Origin: an uncultured Acidaminococcus sp.
Lineage (GTDB): Bacteria > Bacillota > Negativicutes > Acidaminococcales > Acidaminococcaceae
Reading direction: 5' to 3'
Length of the DNA stretch: 64,000 bases
NCBI GenBank assembly: GCA_905213155.1
Contig: CAJMHI010000001.1
Location: forward strand, 1-64,000
Part shown: positions 7,993-17,388 of the stretch, one piece after another
How the letters are laid out: every line of letters starts with the position of its first letter
Position numbering within the stretch: the stretch's first letter is position 1
The notes under the pieces: model-generated
The model's database searches: none
What the model was told of the DNA's origin: nothing
The model's input: only the letters and a program-made list of their open reading frames with translations
Translations under genes and position numbers: made by a program

Positions 7993-10900
7993 ATGGGAGC
8001 AGGCATTTACAAAATTATACCTAACCGGCATGTCTTCCTGGATTATATGGTGACGCTGGAATTGTCGCCGGAGCAGCGCAAACTGCTGGAGCGTATACCG
8101 CTTCGGTATGTACTGGTTAATGTTAATGACAATTCCTGGCAGATCGCCTATGAAGCAATGCTGACGACCCTGGATCAGGACAATCTGGCAGCGGCAGCCA
8201 AAAAGCTGGCCGCTGCCTGTGCTGTTTCCCAGGTTACGTTTGTCAATTTAAAAGACAGGTTCGCTCCGCCAGAACCGGAGCTGGAAGAAGTTCCTCCGCC
8301 GCCGGAACCGATGGAAGAGGAAACAGCGGAAGCTTGCGATGGGGATGTGGACGACTTTTTGCAAAGTGAAGCCTATTTGCAGGCTTTGCGTACCGTAGAA
8401 GGAGAAACACCCTCCGCCCGGGCCAAGGATGGCGTGGTGTACGGGCGCAAAATCACCAAAAAGCCCCGGCCCATGGCGGAAGTGCAGGAAGAAGAAAACG
8501 GCGTGGTGGTGGAAGGCCGTATCGTAGGCTACCGGGAACGGGAGCTGCGCACCAATGCGGTAATGCTCACCGTGCTGCTGGCAGACGATACGGATGGACT
8601 CCTTGCTAAAATCCGTTTTGGGGAATTTAAGGAAAATAATGACCTGGCCAAAAACCAAAAAGACTGCGCAGAATTTAAAGCCAAACTGCCTGTAGGGAGC
8701 CACGTCAAGGTCCAGGGCAACGTGATGGTGGATAAATACGAGAACTCAGAAATCGTTATGACCACGGTCAAAGACATTATGCGGGAAGAAAGCAAACAGC
8801 GGGAAGACCACGCAGAAGTCAAGCGGGTGGAGCTCCACTGCCATACCAAGATGAGCAAAATGGATGGCATTACCCCCATCCAGGAATTGGTAAAGACCGC
8901 CATCCGCTGGGGGCACAAAGCCCTGGCTATCACCGATCACGGCGTGGTGCAGGCCTTTCCTTTTGCTTATGATGAGGCCGTAGGCAAAGACATCAAGCTG
9001 ATTTTTGGCTGTGAGGGGTATTTGTGCCATGCAGTGGAGGACAAAAAGAACTATCATATCATCCTCTTGGCGAAAAATGCAGAAGGACTGCGCAATCTAT
9101 ACCGCCTGGTGTCCCTGTCCCATTTGCAATATTTCGGCGGCCGTCCCAAACGGCCTAGAATCACCAAAGGCCTTTTGGAGCAGTACCGGAATGGCCTGAT
9201 TATAGGCAGTGCCTGTTCCATGGGGGAAGTGTACCGTGCAGTACTGGACAATCTGCCCCACGAGGAGCAGCTAAAAATTGCTTCGTATTATGATTACCTG
9301 GAAATCCAGCCCACGAGCAATAACCAGTTCCTGCTGCGGGATGGCAGGTATCCGGAAATTACCCGTATTGGAGATTTGCAGGCCATCAACAAAAAAATTC
9401 TGGCGCTGGCGGATGAACTGGGGAAATTGACGGTTGCCACCACGGATGCCCACTTCCTCAATCCGGAAGATGCCCTGGCCCGGAAAATTCTCCAATCCGG
9501 CATGGGATTTCCCGACGAAGAGCAGCCGCCGCTGTATTTTCGTACCACGGAAGAAATGTTGGAAGAATTTTCCTACCTGGGGGACCGGGCCTATGAAGTG
9601 GTGGTGGAAAACACCAATAAAATCAATGTGCAAATTGAGCGGTTTAAACCGGTTCCCGACCGGGATCAACTCTATGCTCCCACCATTCCCGGCGCCAAGC
9701 AGAAGGTAAAAAGCCTGAGCTATGCCAAGGCCCACGAACTGTACGGCCCGAAACTTCCGCAAATCGTGGAGGACCGGCTGAAAGTGGAGCTGGATTCCAT
9801 TATCGGCAACGGTTTTTCCGTGCTGTACTATATCGCCCACCTGCTGGTGAAAAAATCCAACGAGGACGGCTATATGGTAGGATCCCGGGGATCTGTAGGT
9901 TCTTCCTTTGTGGCCACCATGCTGAATATTACCGAAGTCAATCCGCTGATTCCCCATTATCGCTGTCCCCATTGCCACCATACGGAGTGGATTACCGATG
10001 GCAGCGTAGGCAGCGGGTTTGACCTGCCAGAGAAGAGCTGTCCGGAATGCGGTACGCCTCTAATCCGGGACGGGCATGATATTCCTTTTGCGGTCTTTTT
10101 AGGCTTCCACGGGGACAAAGTGCCGGATATCGACCTGAACTTTTCCGGGGAATACCAGCCCCGGGCCCATAAATACATGGAAGAACTGTTTGGCAGGGAC
10201 AATGTGTTCCGGGCCGGTACGCTGGGAACGATCGCAGACAAAACAGCCTACGGCTATATCAAAAAATACTACGAGGGCCGCAACGAACCCAAGCGCAGCG
10301 CTTTTATTGAAGGGCTGATACCCAAACTGGTGGATGTGAAGCGGACTACCGGGCAGCACCCCGGCGGGATTATGATTATTCCCCGGGATTTGGATGTGCA
10401 CTACATCACCCCGGTGCAGTACCCTGCGGATGACGAGACCGTGGGTACCATCACCACCCATTACGACTATCACTCCATCAACGACCGTCTGGTAAAGATG
10501 GATATTCTGGGCCACGATGATCCTACTATGATTAAAATGCTGGATACCCTCATGGGACAGAATGGCTATTGCCAATCCATTCCCATTGACGATCCGGAAA
10601 CCATGGAATTGTACCTGTCCACCAAATCCCTGGGCGTCACGCCGGAAAGTATTGACAGCGAAGTGGGGACCTTCGGCGTGCCGGAATGCGGCACCCGGTT
10701 TGTGCGACAGATGATTGCGGACGTAAAGCCTAAAAACTTTTCCGACCTGCTGCGTATTTCTGGTTACTCCCACGGTACCGGCGTGTGGCTGGAAAATGCC
10801 CAGGAGCTCATTCGGGAAGGGCATCCCACGGATGAAACCATTTCCACGCGGGATGATATTATGACGTATTTGATTAAGCACGGGGTGGAGCCCAGCATTG

Positions 10901-11559
10901 CCTTTTCCATCATGGAAACCTGCCGGAAAGGGAAAGCCCACAAAAACGGGTTTAGCAAAGAACAGGCCGATGCTATGGCAAAAGCCCATATTCCGGATTT
11001 TTATATCCATTCCTGCCGGACGGTGCAGTATCTGTTCCCGAAGGCTCATGCGGTGGCGTATGTGCTATCAGCCTACCGCATTGCCTATTGCAAGGTGCAT
11101 CATCCCAAGGAGTTCTATGCAGCGTATTTTTCTATCCGGGCACCTAAATTCGACTATACCCTGGTACACAAGGGCGAAGACTTTATGAAGCGGTATATCA
11201 AAAACGTGAACGCCCAGGGCAACAAGGCCAAGGTGAACGACAAGGATGCCGCTACTTATATGGAACTGTGCGTGGAAATGATAGAGCGGGGCTATCAGTT
11301 CGAGAATATCGACCTGTATAAGTCCGACGCCTCGAAATTCCTCGTCACGGACAAGGGCCTTTTGCCGCCCTTGGGAGCCATCAGCGGTATTGGGGGCGTA
11401 GCCGCCGAGAGCATTGTGGAAGCCCGCAAAAAAGGGCCCTTTATTTCCCAGGAGGATCTGCGCAACCGGGCTAAAATCTCTACTACCAACTGTGAGATTC
11501 TGGAATCCTTAGGGATTCTAAAAGATCTGCCCAAAAGCGATCAAATTGAGCTATTTTAG
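7993..11559 (+). CDS. polC: DNA polymerase III alpha subunit PolC, lacking the exonuclease domain
   Basis: Replicative polymerase of the Gram-positive type. The order is a divergent N-terminal domain (about 1-165), an OB fold (about 170-270), PHP domain with HCHTKMSKMDG (His282, His284) and AITDHG, a zinc ribbon (CPHCHHTEW ... CPECG) inside the polymerase core, the catalytic PDIDLNFSGEYQP (Asp712, Asp714), fingers, and a C-terminus ending SDQIELF that suits beta-clamp binding. At 1188 residues it is about 250 shorter than Bacillus subtilis PolC. In that enzyme a DEDD 3'-5' exonuclease is inserted in the PHP domain. Here the chain runs from EGYLCHAVEDKKNYH directly into ILLAKNAEGLRNLYRL near residue 350, and the exonuclease is absent. 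ATG 7993 follows AAAGGGGG. Confidence 0.97.
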   Translation: MGAGIYKIIPNRHVFLDYMVTLELSPEQRKLLERIPLRYVLVNVNDNSWQIAYEAMLTTLDQDNLAAAAKKLAAACAVSQVTFVNLKDRFAPPEPELEEVPPPPEPMEEETAEACDGDVDDFLQSEAYLQALRTVEGETPSARAKDGVVYGRKITKKPRPMAEVQEEENGVVVEGRIVGYRERELRTNAVMLTVLLADDTDGLLAKIRFGEFKENNDLAKNQKDCAEFKAKLPVGSHVKVQGNVMVDKYENSEIVMTTVKDIMREESKQREDHAEVKRVELHCHTKMSKMDGITPIQELVKTAIRWGHKALAITDHGVVQAFPFAYDEAVGKDIKLIFGCEGYLCHAVEDKKNYHIILLAKNAEGLRNLYRLVSLSHLQYFGGRPKRPRITKGLLEQYRNGLIIGSACSMGEVYRAVLDNLPHEEQLKIASYYDYLEIQPTSNNQFLLRDGRYPEITRIGDLQAINKKILALADELGKLTVATTDAHFLNPEDALARKILQSGMGFPDEEQPPLYFRTTEEMLEEFSYLGDRAYEVVVENTNKINVQIERFKPVPDRDQLYAPTIPGAKQKVKSLSYAKAHELYGPKLPQIVEDRLKVELDSIIGNGFSVLYYIAHLLVKKSNEDGYMVGSRGSVGSSFVATMLNITEVNPLIPHYRCPHCHHTEWITDGSVGSGFDLPEKSCPECGTPLIRDGHDIPFAVFLGFHGDKVPDIDLNFSGEYQPRAHKYMEELFGRDNVFRAGTLGTIADKTAYGYIKKYYEGRNEPKRSAFIEGLIPKLVDVKRTTGQHPGGIMIIPRDLDVHYITPVQYPADDETVGTITTHYDYHSINDRLVKMDILGHDDPTMIKMLDTLMGQNGYCQSIPIDDPETMELYLSTKSLGVTPESIDSEVGTFGVPECGTRFVRQMIADVKPKNFSDLLRISGYSHGTGVWLENAQELIREGHPTDETISTRDDIMTYLIKHGVEPSIAFSIMETCRKGKAHKNGFSKEQADAMAKAHIPDFYIHSCRTVQYLFPKAHAVAYVLSAYRIAYCKVHHPKEFYAAYFSIRAPKFDYTLVHKGEDFMKRYIKNVNAQGNKAKVNDKDAATYMELCVEMIERGYQFENIDLYKSDASKFLVTDKGLLPPLGAISGIGGVAAESIVEARKKGPFISQEDLRNRAKISTTNCEILESLGILKDLPKSDQIELF

Positions 11560-11565
11560 TACCCT

Positions 11566-11606
11566 AGAGGTAAAGTACCGGGAATCCCGGACTTTGCCTC
11601 TTTTCT
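11566..11606 (+). terminator. Terminator of the ispG-proS-mgtC-polC operon
   Basis: AGAGGTAAAGT pairs with ACTTTGCCTCT (one G-U), with an inner CCGGG/CCCGG stem, and a T-rich tract follows at 11601. Confidence 0.9.
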
Positions 11607-11686
11607 TATGCAGGAAATTGCAACGGTTTATAAAAATGTCATAGAAAAGTCACCGCAAAATTATCTCCCGTTTAAGAAAATAGTAG

Positions 11687-11692
11687 TATACT
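11687..11692 (+). promoter_or_regulatory. Possible -10 of the OmpA-like gene
   Basis: TATACT at 11687-11692 would start transcripts near 11699. No good -35 hexamer is visible at 16-18 bp, so this is tentative. Confidence 0.35.
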
Positions 11693-11707
11693 TGTTGGTA
11701 TGAAATT

Positions 11708-11730
11708 GACCGGTCAGTCCGGTCCTTTTT
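11708..11730 (+). terminator. GC-rich hairpin with T5 tract in the omp leader
   Basis: GACCGG (11708-11713), 5-nt loop, CCGGTC (11719-11724), then C and five T. It lies about 10 nt after the predicted start of transcription and 30 nt before the omp start codon. It could be an attenuator, a stabilising 5' stem, or a second polC terminator. Confidence 0.5.
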
Positions 11731-11761
11731 GCAATTTTATATTTTGAAAGAAGGCATTGCA

Positions 11762-12796
11762 ATGAAAAAAGGTAAGGTATTGGCAATCACGCTGGCTGCA
11801 CTGTCCGCAGCTTCCGTCGCTGCTGCGGCTCCCCAAACCCAGTGGACCCAGGGCGAATGGCAAATGGACTTGGGCGCTTGGGATCCTAAATCCAAGATTT
11901 CTGATTTTGAATCCGATACCAAATGGAATTTTGCAGGCGGCTTGGGCTATGCCCTCAGCGACAAATGGGCGCTGCGCTATGATTATCATGGGCTAAAGAC
12001 CAAAGAAGGGGACTACAAGACCTACGGGGATGAACACGAAGTCAACCTGGCCTACAGCCTGGGGAAGAACTGGGCCGTATTTGCCGGCTGGAACCGCATC
12101 AATAACGATTTCGACGGGCATAAAGCCTACAACGTAAATAACAATGTAGCACAAATTGGCCTGGCTACCAACTATGAACTGGCCAAGAACCTGCACTTCT
12201 ATGCCGAAGGCGCTCTGGGTACTAAGAAAACTTCCCTATGGGAAGCTGGCCTGGCGTATACCATCGCCAAGGATTGGGATATCAATGCCGGGTATCGCTA
12301 TGTAGATACCAAGTATGATGACGACAACAACATCAAATACCGTGGCTTCCTGGTAGGCCTGTCCTATCGTTTTGGCGGCCATCATGCAGCTGCTCCGGCT
12401 CCTGTGGTAGAAGAACCGGCTCCTGTAGTGGAAGAAGCCGCTCCGGCCCATGTGTACAATGATTATTATCTGGATACCATTCATTTTGGCTATGACCAGG
12501 ATCAGCCGCTGCCCAGCGAAGCAAGCAAACTGGCCAACTTCGTAGAAGTCGCCAAGGATCATCCGGATTCTACCTTCAAATTGGTGGGCAACACCGACAG
12601 CGACGGCACCAACGCCTACAACGATGACCTGAGCAAACGCCGGGTGGATAACGTAGCCAAATACGCTGAAAATAACGGCGTAGATGCTTCCAAGATGAAC
12701 CTGGAATACAAAGGCAAGCGCGATCCTGTGGCCGATAACTCCACGGAACAAGGCAAAGCCGATAACCGGAGAGTGGATATCTGGGAACACAAATAA
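11762..12796 (+). CDS. Outer-membrane beta-barrel protein with OmpA peptidoglycan-binding domain
   Basis: 344-residue secreted protein that probably links outer membrane to peptidoglycan. An Ala-rich Sec signal peptide (MKKGKVLAITLAALSAASVAAAA) is followed by an eight-strand-type barrel (about residues 25-205, alternating aromatic strands, ending YRF). A Pro/Glu/Val linker (repeated PAPVVEE) leads to an OmpA C-terminal domain with GNTDSDGTNAYNDDLSKRR, containing the Asp and Arg that bind diaminopimelate. ATG 11762 follows AAGAAGG. Barrel type and size resemble the main porin-like proteins of Negativicutes and support a diderm host. A strong terminator follows. Confidence 0.93.
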   Translation: MKKGKVLAITLAALSAASVAAAAPQTQWTQGEWQMDLGAWDPKSKISDFESDTKWNFAGGLGYALSDKWALRYDYHGLKTKEGDYKTYGDEHEVNLAYSLGKNWAVFAGWNRINNDFDGHKAYNVNNNVAQIGLATNYELAKNLHFYAEGALGTKKTSLWEAGLAYTIAKDWDINAGYRYVDTKYDDDNNIKYRGFLVGLSYRFGGHHAAAPAPVVEEPAPVVEEAAPAHVYNDYYLDTIHFGYDQDQPLPSEASKLANFVEVAKDHPDSTFKLVGNTDSDGTNAYNDDLSKRRVDNVAKYAENNGVDASKMNLEYKGKRDPVADNSTEQGKADNRRVDIWEHK

Positions 12797-12850
12797 TTCC
12801 CGGATAGTGTGCAGCAACTACGCTGTGATAAAACTTTATAGTAACAGTGT

Positions 12851-12885
12851 GCCGGCAGGGATTTTTCCTGCCGGTGCTTTTTTTA
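12851..12885 (+). terminator. Terminator of the OmpA-like gene
   Basis: CCGGCAGG (12852-12859) pairs with CCTGCCGG (12867-12874) and is followed by a run of seven T residues. Confidence 0.9.
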
Positions 12886-12896
12886 TTATCTCAGCC

Positions 12897-12925
12897 TTGC
12901 CCGTGCTGGTACGCTATGGTATGAT
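12897..12925 (+). promoter_or_regulatory. Promoter of the autotransporter gene
   Basis: TTGCCC (12897-12902) and TATGAT (12920-12925) with a 17-bp spacer, 65 nt before the start codon. Confidence 0.6.
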
Positions 12926-12990
12926 ACAATTAGAAAAATCTTAATTGGGGAGAGCTAACTACGATCACATAGAGAGGACGGGAAAACTAC

Positions 12991-15900
12991 ATGGGGACAA
13001 AACGGAAACTGGAAAGAACGCAAATGCACGCCATGGGTAAGAAGGTGCTGCCCTGGACCACGCTGGCCTTAATGGCACTGCTTACTTCTTATACAGCACC
13101 AGCTGCCGCAGCAGGCATTACGACACAGGCAGAAGCGACTTCTGTTTTAAATAATCCGCTGGATTCAGGGGATTTTACATATACTGAAGGTGTTATTACA
13201 CAACATGGTGGCTCTGTAATAAGTAATGTGGAGGCCGGTGAGCCAATTGGCATTGGGGGAGCTGAGAATAGTACGCTATCGCTATCTTTGAATCTTCCCG
13301 AACGTAATACTTATACGAATACACATAACTTAGCCGCATATCAATCCGAAGGCCCAATTCTCATAGGAGCCCTGGACACCTTAAAATTGTCCCTTTAAGG
13401 ATATCCAGGCTATTCTCTATTAACTACCTCCAATGTTTTGGCCTCCAAAGGTACTATTACAATTGATAAATCTGTGAAGAAACTAGAGGTATCCAACAAT
13501 ATACAGCGCACTGCTGCGTATCCAGCTGAAAGCAATGGTACCATGTTAGCGGGTGGAAATGGTGTAATCCGTGTTTTTAGCCCGGATGTCAGCATTACCA
13601 CCTACGGACGCGGTCAAGCAGTCTCTGCAATAACAAGTGCAGCTAATGAATTTTCCCAAATTAGTTTAGGGTCTGAAGACCAGTTCCTGAACAGCGTTAC
13701 AATTACTAATACTAATACTAACCAAGCAGACAGATACGGTATTACTGCTAATGCCAGTACCAATGATTCTACCGCTAGTGTGGATATTTTTACAAAAAAG
13801 TTGGATATCTCCAATATGGATTCTGCCATTAGAACGAATGGGTCTTATTCTGAACCCTTTGCTAACGCCGTAGTGACAGTAGGGACAGTCGCCCATCCTG
13901 TTGATACTGTAACCATCACAAACAGTGCTAAGGGTGTACAAGCGACTTACAATGGAAGCATTGCCCTGTCCGGGGAAAAGATAAACATCGAGGCAAGCGC
14001 CGCTGGTTTGGAGGCCTTTGGATATGGTATGAGCCGTGATGAGCAAGGCCATTATAATGGCGGAGGCAACGTCACTGTAAATGCCGGGGAAGAGGAAGGC
14101 GAAGGCCTGTTTATAACAGGTACTGGACAGCATAATACCTATGGAATACTTGCTTGGGCCGGTGATGACACTAATGTTGCGATAACTAGTGGGAATGTCA
14201 ATATTTCAAATTTCAATTATGGTATGCTTACCAGTATGGGAGGGACGATAGACCTTAAAGGTAAAAAGGTTACGGCAGACAAGGTGTCAGTAGGCATAGA
14301 AAGTCTTTCAAAAGGTAAAATCACATTGGATTTAGGAGAAGAAGAGGGGAACGGTCTGTTATTGAAAGGCCCTGCAAATGGCAATTTGGCAACGTATGGA
14401 ATCATGGCACAAGGCTCAGATACATCCGTCTCCGTTCATGGAGGAAAAACAATCAATGTACAAGATTTCAATTCTGCTTTACGTGCTGTGAGTAATGGGG
14501 TTGTAGAACTTGGAAGTAAAGAGGCGCCTGTTGGAGATATAGCGTTGTCAAATGGTCAGTACGGGCTGTATAATCAAAGTGGCGTTATTAGCATAAACGC
14601 AGATTCTTTCACAATCCCTGATGGATCTTTTACATTGCCGGTTCGCGCCGGAAGCCATTATACCAATCTTGAGACCAACTTAAAAATACCTAGCGAAACG
14701 ACCATACACACAGCGAAGAAAGCTTATATTGGAGCAGCAAATTCTACGACAGGTAATGTTGTGGAAAACACAGGAAGTATATTATCTGTTAATATGAATG
14801 CTTCTGACGGTGCTACTGTACTAAAGGGTAATCTTTTGACCAGAGGCTCTACTTCCACTACGGCAATTAGCCTTCATACAGATGATTCTGTCCTGGATGG
14901 GGCTGTATATGACCGTAGTGGTGGAAAGACTACGCTGGAAGTCCGTGATGGTGGCACCTGGAATGCCAGAGAATATCTGAATGATGCTGTAGATGATAAA
15001 GATGACGGATGGTCAACCAGTGGGTATCCCAATGATTATGCCACTAATGGCTGGACTAGTAACTTTGATACTCTGGATCTCTCCACTGGCGGGACGGTGA
15101 ATTTAGGCTCTGCTTCAGACCGGTACCACTATGTCCGTGTAGCAAACATGACGGGAAATGGCGGGCTGCTTAAATTTAATACTGACCTTGGGGCCAGCAA
15201 TGAAGATAAAAATGTCATGGGTCACAGTGATATTCTGGACATTACCACTAGTAGTGCTGGGAATCATGAAATCATGGTAAATGACCATAGTAAGACACTA
15301 AAACAAGCGGTGGGTAATGGTTACGTGCTCCTGGTACATGATACCAGTGCAAATCCTTCTGGGAGCTTTACTGGTTATGCCCAGCTGCAAAATGGCGGAG
15401 TATTTACCAAAGTTGCCAAGATTACTGATGAAGATCCTGCTGAGGGAACTTATCAAAATGTACCTGCCTCTGGCAAAAATTGGTACCTGACGTTGGTGGA
15501 ACCCCAGCCTGAACCTGAGCCAGAGCCTCAACCAGAGCCCAATCCAGAACCGGAGCCAGAACCACAGCCTGAACCAAATCCAGAACCGCAACCAGAACCA
15601 GAGCCGATTCCTCATCCCCATATGACGGAAAATGGGGAAAATAATATTTACCTGAACTGCAGCCGGTATGCAGCCCTGTGGCTGGATCAGGATACGCTGA
15701 GAAAACGGCTGGGAGAATTACGCAATAGTGAGCAGGACGACGGCCTGTGGGTACGTCTGCGCCGGGGCGAATACAGAATTAAAGGCTTGGAGGGTCTCTC
15801 CGACTTTACCATGTACCAAATCGGCTACGACAGGGAACTGAAACGGCAGGGCAAAACCCGCCGCTTTGTGGGTGCGGCCTACCACCATACGGATGTGGAC

Positions 15901-16524
15901 TTCGGTCATCCTCGCATGGGAGAAGATTCCGGCATGGATATGGACGTAGCCAGCGTGTATTACACCACGCTGTGGGATAAGGGCCATTATCTGGATCTGG
16001 TCGGTAAATGGGGCAGTGCCAATGGCAAGATGAAAGCCTTTGGCGATTATCCGGAAAATGCCCGCTGGAGCGGCAATGTCTACGCTCTCAGTGTGGAATA
16101 CGGACGCAAAGCACAATGGGATAACGGCTGGTATGCTGAACCCCAGGCCCAGCTCACCTACAGCCATTTAAGCGGCGACAGCTATACCTCCAGCCAGGGA
16201 ACCCATGGCTATCTGGAAGGCATCAATAGTTTGCTGTTCCGTACCGGCGTTACTCTGGGACGAAAACTGAACAAGACCGAATACTATGGGAAACTCTTCT
16301 GGAACCACGAATTTTCCGGGGATACCCGTGCGTACTTTGCTGATAAAAATGGAGATACCCTGCGGGACGACTACGACTTTGGCAGCAGCTGGCTGACCGT
16401 AGGCCTGGGTGCCCAGACCGCTATCGGTAAGGGAGCCTATCTCTATGGCGATGTGGAAAAGAACTTCGGCGGCGCCGTACGGAGCAAATGGATCTGGAAT
16501 ATCGGGGTGCGGTGCTCGTTCTAA
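12991..16524 (+). pseudogene. Type V autotransporter interrupted by one in-frame TAA
   Basis: Surface protein of the classical autotransporter type. One frame runs from ATG 12991 to 16524 (1177 codons) with a single TAA at 13396-13398, after codon 135. Before the stop: an N-terminal extension and a Sec signal ending near PAAAAG, then passenger start. After it: a passenger of beta-helix-like repeats, with two related blocks beginning GEEEG near 14090 and 14337, a Pro/Glu/Gln linker (about 15500-15620), and a barrel domain (about 15650-16524) with RLGELR and DGLWVRLRRGEYRIKG, ending in Phe. The downstream part (TTG 13438 on) has no signal sequence or ribosome site, so it should not be exported alone. 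Nonsense mutation, sequencing error or readthrough are the options. Confidence 0.85.
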
Positions 16525-16567
16525 AACGCTTCTAACAAACTAACACAGAAAAAGGGGAGTTAATCAT

Positions 16568-17383
16568 ATGGTGCAAGAAATCGCGGCGGTGTCCTTCAGC
16601 CCTACTGGGCAAACGGCAAAGGTGGTGGAAACCCTGGCAGAAAAGCTGGGGCAGCTTCTGCAGGTGCCGGTGCGTAAGGATCACTTTACCCTGCCAGGAG
16701 AGCAAAAAATTATGCGGGTGTACGGAGAGGATACCTTGGTGGTTTTTGGTACTCCTACCTATGCGGGGCGGGTCCCTAATAAGGCCCTGCCCTTTGTGCA
16801 GCAATTATTCGGAGGAAAGAAAACCCCGGCTCTCGCAGTAGTGACCTTCGGAAACCGGGCGTATGACAGTGCACTGACGGAATTGCGTAACGAGCTGGAA
16901 CATAATGGCTTTACCGTAATCGGCGCCGGGGCCTTTGCCACACCGCACGCCTTTGCCAATATCGGGAAAGAACATCCCTCGGCAGCGGATCGGGCTCTCT
17001 TAGATTTTTTTGCAGAGCGGATGGCCGAAAGGCTGCAAGAGGGAAAACCGCTGCAAACGGTAAAAATCCGGGACGATGCCCCGGTGGCGCCTTACTACAT
17101 CCCCAAAGGAATGGACGGGCAACCGGCCAAATTTTTAAAGGCCAAGCCCCAAACGGACCTGGCCAAATGTACCCACTGCGGAACCTGCGCCCGGGTGTGC
17201 CCCATGGGCTCCATCAATCCGGACAATACGGACGAAGTGCCCGGCATCTGTATCAAATGCCAGGCGTGCGTTACCTATTGCCCTACCGGGGCTAAATATT
17301 TTGACGATCCCCGGTTTTTGTCCCACAAGGAATACCTGGAGACACATTTTCAGCGTTCCGCGTTTTCCAACGTCTTTATTTGA
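16568..17383 (+). CDS. EFR1-type flavodoxin-ferredoxin fusion protein
   Basis: 271-residue cytoplasmic electron carrier. Residues 1-150 form a flavodoxin-like domain (FSPTGQTAKVVETLAEKL phosphate loop; VFGTPTYAGRVPNKALPF). The C-terminal part has two [4Fe-4S] motifs, CTHCGTCARVCP and CIKCQACVTYCP. EFR1-family proteins are common in anaerobes, and their partners are unknown. ATG 16568 follows AAAAAGGGGAG. The gene ends five bases from the stop of the convergent radical SAM gene, and no terminator is visible between them. It starts 43 nt after the autotransporter and may be read from that promoter. Confidence 0.9.
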   Translation: MVQEIAAVSFSPTGQTAKVVETLAEKLGQLLQVPVRKDHFTLPGEQKIMRVYGEDTLVVFGTPTYAGRVPNKALPFVQQLFGGKKTPALAVVTFGNRAYDSALTELRNELEHNGFTVIGAGAFATPHAFANIGKEHPSAADRALLDFFAERMAERLQEGKPLQTVKIRDDAPVAPYYIPKGMDGQPAKFLKAKPQTDLAKCTHCGTCARVCPMGSINPDNTDEVPGICIKCQACVTYCPTGAKYFDDPRFLSHKEYLETHFQRSAFSNVFI

Positions 17384-17388
17384 AAAGT

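Noticed and set aside
15500..15620. Tandem CCAGAACCAGAGCC-like repeats that could suggest a CRISPR or minisatellite
   Set aside because: They encode the Pro/Glu/Gln linker of the autotransporter in frame; no spacers exist.
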